Positions 1 through 7,737 of a stretch of DNA of 64,000 nt are shown in pieces. Made by a program: the position numbers and the translations under genes. Location of the stretch: positions 7,331 to 71,330 of the forward strand of contig JAILOW010000196.1 of assembly GCA_024690635.1 (NCBI GenBank). The letters run 5' to 3'. The notes beneath the pieces are model-generated. The model worked only from the letters and a program-made list of their open reading frames with translations. It was not told the DNA's origin and ran no database searches. This DNA is from Butyrivibrio sp. GTDB taxonomy: Bacteria; Bacillota_A; Clostridia; Lachnospirales; Lachnospiraceae. The stretch's first letter is position 1, and each line of letters starts with the position of its first letter.

Positions 1-490
1 GCTCCTTAAGGAAGTTTACGGTTGCATCATTGTTCTTTTCACTGGTCATGATAAAGAGACGAAGATATGTGCCGTCAGCTGCCTTTACAGTGTCCATAAG
101 GTTCTCGATAAGCCTCTGGAAGATGTAAACATGTTTGGTAAGTCCGATATCGTACATACCCTTGGGGTTATCCGAGCCAAGTCTTGTGCCCATTCCGCCT
201 GCCAAAAGAACTGCAGCCACCTTGCCCTCTTTGAGGGCCTTGGTGCCGATTTCATAAAACTCATCCTTTCTCTTTTCGATATCTGAAACCTGAAGAGCGG
301 CAAGGGGAGCAAACTCTCCTCTTGCATCACCCTTTCCGAGATTTTTGCAGTTTGCAAGTACCGCAAAATCCGTATCTTCTATCTGCTGAAGGAGCTCTTT
401 TTTCTCGCTGTCTGAGAGCTCGTCATAATATTTAAGTACATGTAACTGGCCGTATTTCTCCAGTTTTTCTTTTGCTGCCTGAAAATCCAT
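1..490 (-). CDS. UDPGP-family UTP-sugar-1-phosphate uridylyltransferase (partial, C-terminus outside window)
   Basis: The 163 visible codons begin MDFQAAKEKLEKYG at 490, with an AAAGGA ribosome binding site 8 bases upstream. The rest lies beyond base 1. Around residues 90-115 the protein has LLAGGMGTRLGSDNPKGMYD, the nucleotide-binding signature of eukaryotic-type UDP-glucose/UDP-GlcNAc pyrophosphorylases. It is followed by HVYIFQRLIENL and LFIMTSEKN, which are also typical of that family. Such enzymes join UTP and a sugar 1-phosphate to give UDP-sugar and pyrophosphate in the cytoplasm. Whether the sugar is glucose or N-acetylglucosamine cannot be read from this part. It follows the GH25 gene by 33 bases on the same strand and may be co-transcribed with it. 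Confidence 0.88.
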   Translation of the reverse strand, partial: MDFQAAKEKLEKYGQLHVLKYYDELSDSEKKELLQQIEDTDFAVLANCKNLGKGDARGEFAPLAALQVSDIEKRKDEFYEIGTKALKEGKVAAVLLAGGMGTRLGSDNPKGMYDIGLTKHVYIFQRLIENLMDTVKAADGTYLRLFIMTSEKNNDATVNFLKE

Positions 491-523
491 TTCTTTTTCC
501 TTTCATAAAACCATATATCACAA

Positions 524-1972
524 TTAAGGAGTGGTTGTTGAAGCCTCTGCTGCCGCCTCGGGAGCAGGAAGCGGTGTTCCGGGTGTCCATCCTGCAGGAT
601 CAACAAGTACGCCTGCTGCATCAAATGTGCAGTTTACGTTATCCAGAGGAGCAGTTACGTTAACAAGCATCTTGCCTGTGTTTCCGTCAAAGAAGTGCCA
701 TCCGTCGGGCTGCTGGAGCCATCCCACAACCATATGTCCGTCAGCAGGATCAAAGTAGTAGGTTCCGTCAGGAAGAGGCACAGGTCCTCTGGCCATAACA
801 CCGTCTGCACCAAAATAGTAAGTGCCGGTCTCAAGCTTGACCATGCCTGTCTGCATAAATCCGTTGGCATCGAAGTAATATACGCCGTCACCGATCTGAG
901 TAAATCCGGTGCGCATAGCGTAGTTTTCATCAAAAAATCTGGTTCCCTCGGGGAACTGTACAAGGCCTTTCTGGCAGATGCCGTCCTCTGTGGCAAAGTA
1001 TACGCCCTCTCCCACATGTAAAAGACCTGACTGACGAAGACCATTCTCATCAAAGTAGAATCTTGCGCCGTCTATATCTGCAAAGCCAACCTTGGAAAGG
1101 CCGCCTTCGTTGGGATCAAGGTAGTAGATACCGCTTTCATCCTGGAACCATCCTGTCTGAATGAATCCGTTTTCGTCAGAGTGGTATTTTGCACCGCTTA
1201 AGTTGATCCAACCGTACTGTTTACGGTAGTTGTGATAATAGAAAACATGTCCGCCCCAGCTGTTAAAGCCCTCAGGGATGATCCTTGAGAAATAATCAAC
1301 ATAGAGGTGGTTTACATCAACTCTTCCGGGAATGCCTGCATATTTGCCATGGCTGCTGGACTGCCACATAGCATACTCCCCGGGATAATCACAAGTGGGG
1401 CTGTACTGTGCGATCCACTTGGGACTTGATACGCTGGGCATTCTGCCCTGGAACCAGTTTCTATAGGAATAAACCATGGGCTCATAGCCATTTGCGTTTA
1501 TGATAGCGCAAAATGTATCTGCAATTGCCTGAAGCTGGGCAGAGTTAAGCCCCTTCTGGCAAGAATCTTCTATATCAATGGCGATTGGGAATGTTACGGA
1601 GTAAGGAGCTATCCATGCCAGCACCTGATTGGCCTCTGCTGCTGCAGCTTCCGGAGTTGTGGCATATGAATAGATATAGATTCCGGTTCTGACGCCTGCG
1701 GCGTTTGCTCCGTTGATATTATTGACAAACTGCTCATCAAGGCCCTTTTTGGTAGTGCCGACCCTGATCATGGCAAATTTAACACCGGCTGCTTTTGCCT
1801 GCTGCCAGTTAATTCCCCCCTGGTACTTGGATACATCCACACCTACTGCCACTTCCGGTCCTGCTCCTGCTGCATAGGATCTGACCGCTCCCTGTGGCAG
1901 AGCAAAGATCATCGCGGCAGCCATTATCACGGCTCCCACAGTGGTAAGTGCATTTCTTATTCTTTTTGACAT
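524..1972 (-). CDS. Secreted GH25 lysozyme with C-terminal cell-wall-binding repeats
   Basis: This 482-residue protein starts with a signal peptide (KR-rich start, hydrophobic core about 10-27, probable cleavage after SYAAG). Residues about 40-235 form a GH25 muramidase barrel: VGVDVSKYQGGINW, VKFAMIRVG and the catalytic acidic pair in AIDIEDS. From about 245 to 460 come roughly nine 20-residue aromatic/glycine repeats (GxxYYFDxNGxMQTG type), the choline/glucan-binding fold used to hold wall hydrolases on the envelope. The tail is Pro/Ala/Thr-rich. The ATG at 1972 follows GGGGAG by four bases. It likely cuts muramic acid bonds in its own or foreign peptidoglycan. A consensus promoter lies directly upstream. 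Confidence 0.93.
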   Translation of the reverse strand: MSKRIRNALTTVGAVIMAAAMIFALPQGAVRSYAAGAGPEVAVGVDVSKYQGGINWQQAKAAGVKFAMIRVGTTKKGLDEQFVNNINGANAAGVRTGIYIYSYATTPEAAAAEANQVLAWIAPYSVTFPIAIDIEDSCQKGLNSAQLQAIADTFCAIINANGYEPMVYSYRNWFQGRMPSVSSPKWIAQYSPTCDYPGEYAMWQSSSHGKYAGIPGRVDVNHLYVDYFSRIIPEGFNSWGGHVFYYHNYRKQYGWINLSGAKYHSDENGFIQTGWFQDESGIYYLDPNEGGLSKVGFADIDGARFYFDENGLRQSGLLHVGEGVYFATEDGICQKGLVQFPEGTRFFDENYAMRTGFTQIGDGVYYFDANGFMQTGMVKLETGTYYFGADGVMARGPVPLPDGTYYFDPADGHMVVGWLQQPDGWHFFDGNTGKMLVNVTAPLDNVNCTFDAAGVLVDPAGWTPGTPLPAPEAAAEASTTTP

Positions 1973-2011
1973 TTTTCTCCCCTTAACTTGTTACTTTTTT
2001 CTTAATAATTT

Positions 2012-2041
2012 ATTATATCCGTTTATACCACACGCGGTCAA
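2012..2041 (-). promoter_or_regulatory. Sigma-A-type promoter for the GH25 gene
   Basis: Read on the minus strand, TTGACC (2041-2036) and TATAAT (2017-2012) are separated by 18 bases. The start of transcription would fall near 2005, about 33 bases before the GH25 ATG. A second TATAAT (2049-2044) lies just upstream without a matching -35 box. Confidence 0.7.
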
Positions 2042-2048
2042 ATATTAT

Positions 2049-2116
2049 AGTTTTGCTTGCAAAACTCTTGCGCCGAGCGCGGTTGCTCACAGCAACATTT
2101 TCATTTCGCGCGAGTG
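2049..2116. repeat. Cluster of short inverted repeats, REP-like
   Basis: Two hairpins can be read here: AGTTTTGC/GCAAAACT with a two-base loop (2049-2066) and GTTGCT/AGCAAC with a three-base loop (2082-2096). The second is enclosed by GC-only arms (GCGCG near 2077-2081, CGCGC near 2107-2111). The stretch is GC-richer than the AT-rich spacer around it and lies just upstream of the GH25 promoter. It has no coding potential I trust. A dispersed repetitive element is possible but unproven. Confidence 0.4.
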
Positions 2117-2124
2117 TGCATCCT

Positions 2125-2167
2125 GTTTTTTATATAAGAATTGCAAAGCAATCCTTATATAAAAAAC
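2125..2167. repeat. 20-bp AT-rich inverted repeat
   Basis: The arms (2125-2144 and 2148-2167) are complementary over 20 bases with one mismatch and a three-base AAA centre. The repeat abuts the GC-rich terminator of the isomerase gene. It may be a back-up terminator, since either strand ends in six T residues. Confidence 0.55.
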
Positions 2168-2190
2168 GCCGCCCCGCCAAGCGGGACGGC
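2168..2190 (-). terminator. Rho-independent terminator of the xylan operon
   Basis: On the minus strand the stem GCCGTCCCGC/GCGGGGCGGC (one G-U pair, loop TTG) is followed by GTTTTTT. It lies 16 bases after the stop codon of the FucI-like isomerase gene. Confidence 0.85.
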
Positions 2191-2205
2191 GCATTCTTTT
2201 TTATA

Positions 2206-3684
2206 TTATGCGAAAGGATTCTCCTCGGGATAAGGAAGAGATGCAGGCTGGTTGTAACCAACTGACTCTGCTCCGAGATACTTGAATACCTCAAAGAGTG
2301 CCTTTCCGAAGTGTCCGAAAGCAACTGCTCCGTGATGAGGGAAGTTCTGTCCGATAAGAACGTGTCTGTAGAATCTGCCCATATCGTGGATAGCGAATAC
2401 ACCGATGCCTCCGAAGGACTTTGTAGCAACAGGAAGAACCTCGCCCTGTGCAACATAAGCACGAAGGTGATTGTCTGATGTGCTCTGAAGTCTGAAGAAT
2501 GTGATATCACCGGGCTTGATGTCGCCTTCAAGTGTTCCCTGTGTAACTTCCTCAGGAAGATTTCTGGCCATGATTCTCTGGAACTTCATCTCGCAGCTTG
2601 CAAGCTTGCTTGTGCAGGTATTTCCGCAGTGGAAGCCCATGAATGTATCTGTGTGGACATAGTCGAACTTGCCCTTGATGCTCTCATTGTACATATCAGC
2701 AGGTACAGAGTTGTTGATATCAAGAAGAGTAACGGAATCGTTGCTGACACATGTTCCGATGAACTCTGAAAGAGCTCCGTAGATATCAACCTCACATGAT
2801 ACAGGAATGCCTCTGCCTGTAAGTCTTGAGTTTACATAGCAGGGAACGAATCCAAACTGAGTCTGGAATGCGGGCCAGCACTTGCCTGCGATGCAGACAT
2901 ACTTCTTGTAGCCTCTGTGCTCCTCAACCCAGTCAAGAAGTGTAAGCTCATACTGAGCAAGTTTAGCAAGGATCTCAGGCTTCTTGTTGCCTGCGCCAAG
3001 ATCGTTCTCCATATCCTTAACAACATCAGGGATTCTGGGATCGTTGTCATGCTTATGGAATGCTTCGAAAAGGTCAAGCTCTGAGTTCTCTTCGATCTCT
3101 GCGCCCATGTTGAAGAGCTGCTTGATAGGTGCATTACATGCAAGGAAGTTCATGGGACGAGGTCCGAAGCTTATGATCTTGAGATCTCTTACTCCGATGA
3201 CTGCTCTTGCGATAGGCACGAACTCATTGATCATCTTTGCACACTCATCAGCTGTTCCTACGGGATAATCAGGAATATAAGCCTTGGTGTTTCTGATGTA
3301 GAGGTTGTAGCTTGCATTCAGCATTCCGCAGTAAGCATCGCCTCTTCCGTCGATAAGGTCACCCTGTGACTCCTCAGCTGCAGCACAGAACATGATAGGT
3401 CCGTCAAAATGCTTTGCAAGAAGTGTCTCAGAAATCTCGGGACCGAAGTTTCCAAGATACACGCAAAGTGCGTTACATCCGTTTTTCTTGATATCCTCAA
3501 GAGCTTCAACCATCTGGATCTCGCTCTCGATGATGCAGACAGGACACTCATAAACGTCCTTGTCGTTAAAGTTCTTTTTGTAGGCCTCTGCCAAAGCCTT
3601 TCTTCTGTTTACTGCAAGTGATGCAGGGAAACAGTCTCTGCTCACTGCAACAAGTCCGATTTTTACCTCTGGTATGTTGATCAT
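2206..3684 (-). CDS. L-fucose/L-arabinose isomerase-family protein
   Basis: The protein has 492 residues. The ATG at 3684 is chosen over one eight codons upstream because AGGGGA lies six bases before it. The fold family is that of FucI/AraA aldose-ketose isomerases (COG2407-like). Candidate metal ligands are E298 in SCEVDIYGALSE, D322 in LLDINNS and H450 in NFPHHGAVAFGHFG. It is the last gene of the xylan operon, 73 bases after xylulokinase, and no classical xylA is present. It may therefore isomerise xylose or arabinose to feed the kinase, but the substrate is an inference. A GCGGG/CCCGC hairpin (3698-3711) precedes its ribosome binding site. Confidence 0.85.
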   Translation of the reverse strand: MINIPEVKIGLVAVSRDCFPASLAVNRRKALAEAYKKNFNDKDVYECPVCIIESEIQMVEALEDIKKNGCNALCVYLGNFGPEISETLLAKHFDGPIMFCAAAEESQGDLIDGRGDAYCGMLNASYNLYIRNTKAYIPDYPVGTADECAKMINEFVPIARAVIGVRDLKIISFGPRPMNFLACNAPIKQLFNMGAEIEENSELDLFEAFHKHDNDPRIPDVVKDMENDLGAGNKKPEILAKLAQYELTLLDWVEEHRGYKKYVCIAGKCWPAFQTQFGFVPCYVNSRLTGRGIPVSCEVDIYGALSEFIGTCVSNDSVTLLDINNSVPADMYNESIKGKFDYVHTDTFMGFHCGNTCTSKLASCEMKFQRIMARNLPEEVTQGTLEGDIKPGDITFFRLQSTSDNHLRAYVAQGEVLPVATKSFGGIGVFAIHDMGRFYRHVLIGQNFPHHGAVAFGHFGKALFEVFKYLGAESVGYNQPASLPYPEENPFA

Positions 3685-3757
3685 ATAATCCCCTTTCCTG
3701 CGGGTCATCCCGCTTTAAATATTAGCTTGTCGCCATTCCCTTATGGCATTTATTACG

Positions 3758-5296
3758 TTACAGCTCTGAAAGCTGTCTGTAATCTTCCTTCAGATCACTG
3801 TACAGTTTCTTGTACAGGCTGTGATATTTAGCGTACTTCTCAGCATTCTCCTTAACAGGCTCTGTCTCTTTGTCCTTCTTGATGAGCTTGTCGCAGGCTT
3901 CCTGAACACTTCCGTATACGCCGCTTCCTACACCGGCCAGGATCGCTACTCCAAGGGCAGGTCCCTGCTCCTTGTCGATGGTTGCAACCTTGCATCCGTA
4001 GAGGTCTGAGAGCATCTGTCTCCAGATCTTGCTCTTTCCGCCACCGCCGCAGGCCATCATCTCTTTTACCTTGATACCCATCTCGTTTAAGATGTCGTTG
4101 CAGTCGCAGAGGGAGTAGGAAACACCTTCCATAACCGCTCTTAAGAGATGCTTGGCTGTGTGGATTCCGGAAAGTCCGAAGAACACGCCTCTTGCCTTGT
4201 CATCAAGATGAGGAGTTCTCTCACCGTTAAGATAAGGCAGGTAAATGAGTCTGTCGCTTCCAACGGGAACAGTCTCAATGTCTGCATTTATAAGGTCATA
4301 AGGATCGCATCCTTTTTCCTTGGCTGCATCTATATAGCTCTGGCAGAAGTTGTCTCTGAACCACTTCAGTGAGAAACCTGCCGCCTGTGTAACACCCATG
4401 ATATGCCATGCTCCGGGAACTGCGCAGCAGCATGTGTGAACTCTGCCCTTGGGGTCAATGCTGACCTTGTCTGTGTGAGCAAATACAACTCCGCTGGTAC
4501 CGATGGTAGTAAATGCTGTTCCCTCTCTGACAACGCCTGTTCCCACTGCAGCAGCTGCATTGTCGCCTGCACCTCCTACAACCACTGTATCTGTTGTAAG
4601 GCCAAGCTGCTCTGCGATCTCAGGTAAAAGAGTTCCTGTAACTTCGCAGGACTCATGCATCTTGCCAAGAAGTGCTCTGTCGATTCCAAGCTTGTCCAGA
4701 ACTTCCTGTGACCAGTCTCTCTTGGAAACATCCATGAGCTGCATTCCGGAAGCATCCGAAACCTCTGTGGCAAACTCACCTGTCAGCACATATCTGATGT
4801 AATCCTTGGGCAAAAGAATGTGCTTGCAGCGCTTGTAGTTGTCGGGCTCGTTGTTTCTAACCCAAAGGATCTTGGCAGCTGTCCAGCCTGTAAGAGGCGG
4901 ATTGGCTGTGATCTCGATCCACTTTTCTCTGGGCATGATCTTAAGCATCTCTTCAACTTCCGCACCGGTTCTCTGATCGCACCAGATGATGGAAGGTCTG
5001 ATAACCTCTCCCTTTTCATCCAGCATAACGAGTCCGTGCATCTGTCCTGAAATTCCGATACCCTTGATATCTGCGGCATTAGCAACCTTGCCGCTTGAAA
5101 CTGCCTCTTTTACAACTGCGGCAACTGTCTCAAGTGATGCCTTCTTCCAATCGGAAGGCTCCTGATCTGCCCAGCCGTTATGAGGTGTGTACATGGGATA
5201 CTCGTAAGCTCTTTCTGCAATAACGTTTCCGTTTTCGTCGAAAAGAACTGTCTTTGTTGCCGATGTCCCCACATCGATTCCTATAAGATAATTCAT
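3758..5296 (-). CDS. xylB: Xylulokinase
   Basis: This 512-residue FGGY carbohydrate kinase phosphorylates D-xylulose to xylulose 5-phosphate, the entry to the pentose phosphate pathway. The N-terminal phosphate loop GIDVGTSATKTVLFDENG, MHGLV, WCDQRT (substrate-contacting DQR) and the catalytic aspartate region GGAGDNAAAAVGTG match XylB proteins closely. The C-terminal ATPase half contains ACGGGGKSKIWRQM. The start at 5296 follows AAAGGAG. An upstream ATG 14 codons earlier has no such site. The gene has its own promoter and lies between the GH3 xylosidase and the isomerase, which fits a route from xylobiose to xylulose 5-phosphate. Confidence 0.93.
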   Translation of the reverse strand: MNYLIGIDVGTSATKTVLFDENGNVIAERAYEYPMYTPHNGWADQEPSDWKKASLETVAAVVKEAVSSGKVANAADIKGIGISGQMHGLVMLDEKGEVIRPSIIWCDQRTGAEVEEMLKIMPREKWIEITANPPLTGWTAAKILWVRNNEPDNYKRCKHILLPKDYIRYVLTGEFATEVSDASGMQLMDVSKRDWSQEVLDKLGIDRALLGKMHESCEVTGTLLPEIAEQLGLTTDTVVVGGAGDNAAAAVGTGVVREGTAFTTIGTSGVVFAHTDKVSIDPKGRVHTCCCAVPGAWHIMGVTQAAGFSLKWFRDNFCQSYIDAAKEKGCDPYDLINADIETVPVGSDRLIYLPYLNGERTPHLDDKARGVFFGLSGIHTAKHLLRAVMEGVSYSLCDCNDILNEMGIKVKEMMACGGGGKSKIWRQMLSDLYGCKVATIDKEQGPALGVAILAGVGSGVYGSVQEACDKLIKKDKETEPVKENAEKYAKYHSLYKKLYSDLKEDYRQLSEL

Positions 5297-5334
5297 ACGC
5301 TTCTCCTTTACTATCCCTGTATTTGAATTATGTA

Positions 5335-5363
5335 ACAATACAAGCTCAATTACAACATGACAA
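5335..5363 (-). promoter_or_regulatory. Promoter upstream of xylB
   Basis: On the minus strand TTGTCA (5363-5358) and TATTGT (5340-5335) are spaced by 17 bases, with the ATG of xylB about 40 bases on. It lets xylB and the isomerase gene be expressed apart from the upstream operon. I see no clear terminator after GH3, so read-through is also possible. Confidence 0.55.
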
Positions 5364-5424
5364 ATTTATAGAAATTATCACTGATTTTTTATGTAAAAGT
5401 AACTGTGGTTGTATTTTTCATTTT

Positions 5425-7542
5425 TTAAAACAATACATCTTCTTTGAGGCTCTCTGTTCCGGACAAAAATGCACTTCTCTTATCGGGCTGATTCATGCCT
5501 GCATAGATCTCAAAGCTCTTTGAAAAGACATCTCTGTTACCGTCGTTGTCAACGGAAGTGAAAGCCTTGGCATCAACATCCAGAGTAACCTGTTTTGTTT
5601 CTCCGGCTTCAAGATGTACTCTTTCGAAAGCTGCAAGGCAGGGATGAGGAACAGCAAGCTCATATCCCGTATCCTTTACATAGATCTGAAGAACATCATC
5701 GGTTGCAAACTTTCCTTTGTTTTCAACGGTTACGGTAACTTTTGCACCGGCTGCTTTTCCGCCTTCAGTCTTCTTTTCCACGGACATGTCTTTTGCATAG
5801 CACTCTCCGTAGGTAAGGCCGAATCCGAAAGGATAAAGAGGTGTTCCGTCGTAGTATCTGTAGGTTCTGCCCTTCATGGAGTAATCGGTAAATGCCGGAA
5901 GGTCATCTGTTCCCTTGTAGAAAGTAACAGGAAGCTTTCCTGAAGGAGACACCTCTCCGAAGAGGATATCTGCAACATCTGCGCCGCCTCTTGCTCCGGG
6001 GTACCATGCCTGAAGAACTGCATCTGCCTTTTCATCAGCTACGGACAGGTCAAGAGCTGATCCTGACATGTTGATTACAATGGTGGGCTTGCCCATATCA
6101 AGAGCTGTATCCAGAAGCTTTCTCTGGGAAAGAGGAAGGTTCAGATCGAGCTTATCGCCTGAAGCGAACTGGTTTCCTTCATCACCCTCTTCTCCTTCAA
6201 GTCTCTCATCAAGTCCCACAACCACAACGAGAACATCTGAATAGTCTGCAACGGTGCGAACCTCAGCCTCTCTGTCATACATGTTGGGATCTGAAAGAAC
6301 GCTTGTATTGTCTCTCCAGAGGTGACATCCCTCTGAATAGAAGATCCTTGCATCGTCTCCGAGCTTGCTCCTGATACCCTCAAGGACTGTTATATACTCG
6401 GAAGATGTTCCGTAGTAGTTACCGATGAGCGCTCCTCTTGAGTCAGCATTGGGTCCCACTACACCGATCTTTTTAACCTTGTTCTTATCAAGAGGAAGGA
6501 TGCCGTTGTTTTTCAAAAGAACTATACTCTCTTTTGCAGCACGGCTGGCAACCGCTTTATGTTCTTTGCACTCCACAACATCGTAGGGAATGCTGTCGTA
6601 TTCTGTCTTTGTAAAGAGTCCCAAAAGGAACCTTGCGGTAAAGAGTCTTATGCAGGATCTTGTGATGGTCTCTTCATCGATCATGCCCTTTTCATAAGCA
6701 CTCATTACTTTCCTGTAGGTGCATCCGCAGTTAACATCGCAGCCCATCTCAAGAGCAAGCTTAACGGACTCTTCTTCACTTGATGTAACCTTGTGGTTTT
6801 CATGGAAATCCCTTACTGCCCAGCAGTCGGATACATAGTGGCCTTCAAATCCCCACTTTCCGCGAAGGTAACCGTTCATAAGAGGATCGTTTGCACAGCA
6901 GGGTTCGCCGTTTGTCCTGTTATAAGCACCCATGACCGCCTCAACCTGTCCGTCTTTTACGCAGGTCTCAAATGCGGGAAGGTAGGTCTCCTCAAGATCC
7001 TTGGGAGTCGCCTTGGCATCGAAATGATGTCTTTCGCCCTCAGGTCCTGAATGAACCGCAAAGTGCTTGGCGCAGGCTGCAGCCTTCATATACTCGCCGT
7101 CGCCCTGAAGCCCCTTGATAAAAGGAACTCCCAAAGCTCCTGTCAGATAAGGATCCTCGCCGTAGGTCTCATGTCCGCGTCCCCATCTGGGATCTCTGAA
7201 AATATTGATGTTGGGTGACCAGAAGGTCAGTCCCTTGTAAATATCTCTGTCGCCTCGTTTTGACTGCTCGTTGTATTTGGCTCTGCCCTCGGTTGCGATA
7301 ACTTCGCCCATTTCTTTCATAAGCTCTTTGTCAAATGCAGCAGCCATACCAATTGCCTGGGGAAACATTGTTGCTGTTCCCGCTCTGGCTACGCCGTGGA
7401 GAGCCTCGTTCCACCAGTTGTAAGCAGGTACTCCCAGCCTGTCAATTGCAGGTGAATCGTACCTGAGCTGCGACGCCTTCTCCTCCACAGTCATTTTGGA
7501 AACCAGCTCAGTTGCCAGTTTTCTTGCTTCTTCTCTGTTCAT
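5425..7542 (-). CDS. GH3 beta-xylosidase/beta-glucosidase
   Basis: A 705-residue family 3 glycoside hydrolase without a signal peptide, so cytoplasmic. The N-terminal barrel carries YNWWNEALHGVAR, FWSPNINIFRDPRWGRGHETYGEDP, KHFAVHSGPE and the nucleophile D239 in GHYVSDCWAV. The middle alpha/beta sandwich includes ESIVLLKNNGILPL and the probable acid/base region EGEEGDEGN. A fibronectin-III-like domain closes the protein (LYPFGFGLTYGECYAKDM onward). WNEALHG and NIFRDPRWGRG favour the xylosidase/arabinosidase branch over glucosidase. With the neighbouring glucuronidases and xylulokinase it probably releases xylose from xylo-oligosaccharides. GAGGG precedes the ATG. Confidence 0.9.
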   Translation of the reverse strand: MNREEARKLATELVSKMTVEEKASQLRYDSPAIDRLGVPAYNWWNEALHGVARAGTATMFPQAIGMAAAFDKELMKEMGEVIATEGRAKYNEQSKRGDRDIYKGLTFWSPNINIFRDPRWGRGHETYGEDPYLTGALGVPFIKGLQGDGEYMKAAACAKHFAVHSGPEGERHHFDAKATPKDLEETYLPAFETCVKDGQVEAVMGAYNRTNGEPCCANDPLMNGYLRGKWGFEGHYVSDCWAVRDFHENHKVTSSEEESVKLALEMGCDVNCGCTYRKVMSAYEKGMIDEETITRSCIRLFTARFLLGLFTKTEYDSIPYDVVECKEHKAVASRAAKESIVLLKNNGILPLDKNKVKKIGVVGPNADSRGALIGNYYGTSSEYITVLEGIRSKLGDDARIFYSEGCHLWRDNTSVLSDPNMYDREAEVRTVADYSDVLVVVVGLDERLEGEEGDEGNQFASGDKLDLNLPLSQRKLLDTALDMGKPTIVINMSGSALDLSVADEKADAVLQAWYPGARGGADVADILFGEVSPSGKLPVTFYKGTDDLPAFTDYSMKGRTYRYYDGTPLYPFGFGLTYGECYAKDMSVEKKTEGGKAAGAKVTVTVENKGKFATDDVLQIYVKDTGYELAVPHPCLAAFERVHLEAGETKQVTLDVDAKAFTSVDNDGNRDVFSKSFEIYAGMNQPDKRSAFLSGTESLKEDVLF

Positions 7543-7668
7543 TGCAATACCCTCAGTTTCTCTGATGATTAGTGTAAAAATGTTACTGATTATATTCTAG
7601 ATTCTGCAGCTTTTTTTATCTCACCATATTTTGCCATGTACTCACTAAATAGCGTTTTGCCTGCGAAA

Positions 7669-7694
7669 AAGGGACGGTCAAAAGGCCGCCCCTT
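7669..7694 (-). terminator. Terminator/attenuator after the sugar-binding protein gene
   Basis: On the minus strand AAGGGGCGG pairs with CCGTCCCTT (one G-U pair) and is followed by TTTTC. It lies 44 bases after the binding protein stop codon and 127 bases before the GH3 ATG. A TATAAT about 60 bases further on may restart transcription for GH3. Confidence 0.75.
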
Positions 7695-7737
7695 ACATAA
7701 TGGTCAATTATGTTTTTATTTTTGTTTTCGGGTTTTA

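Noticed and set aside
85..366. 93-codon open frame on the minus strand
   Set aside because: It is out of frame with the clearly recognisable UDP-sugar pyrophosphorylase on the same strand.
2130..2531. 133-codon minus-strand open frame
   Set aside because: It runs out of frame through the isomerase gene and then through its terminator. Codon usage and composition are those of a shadow frame.
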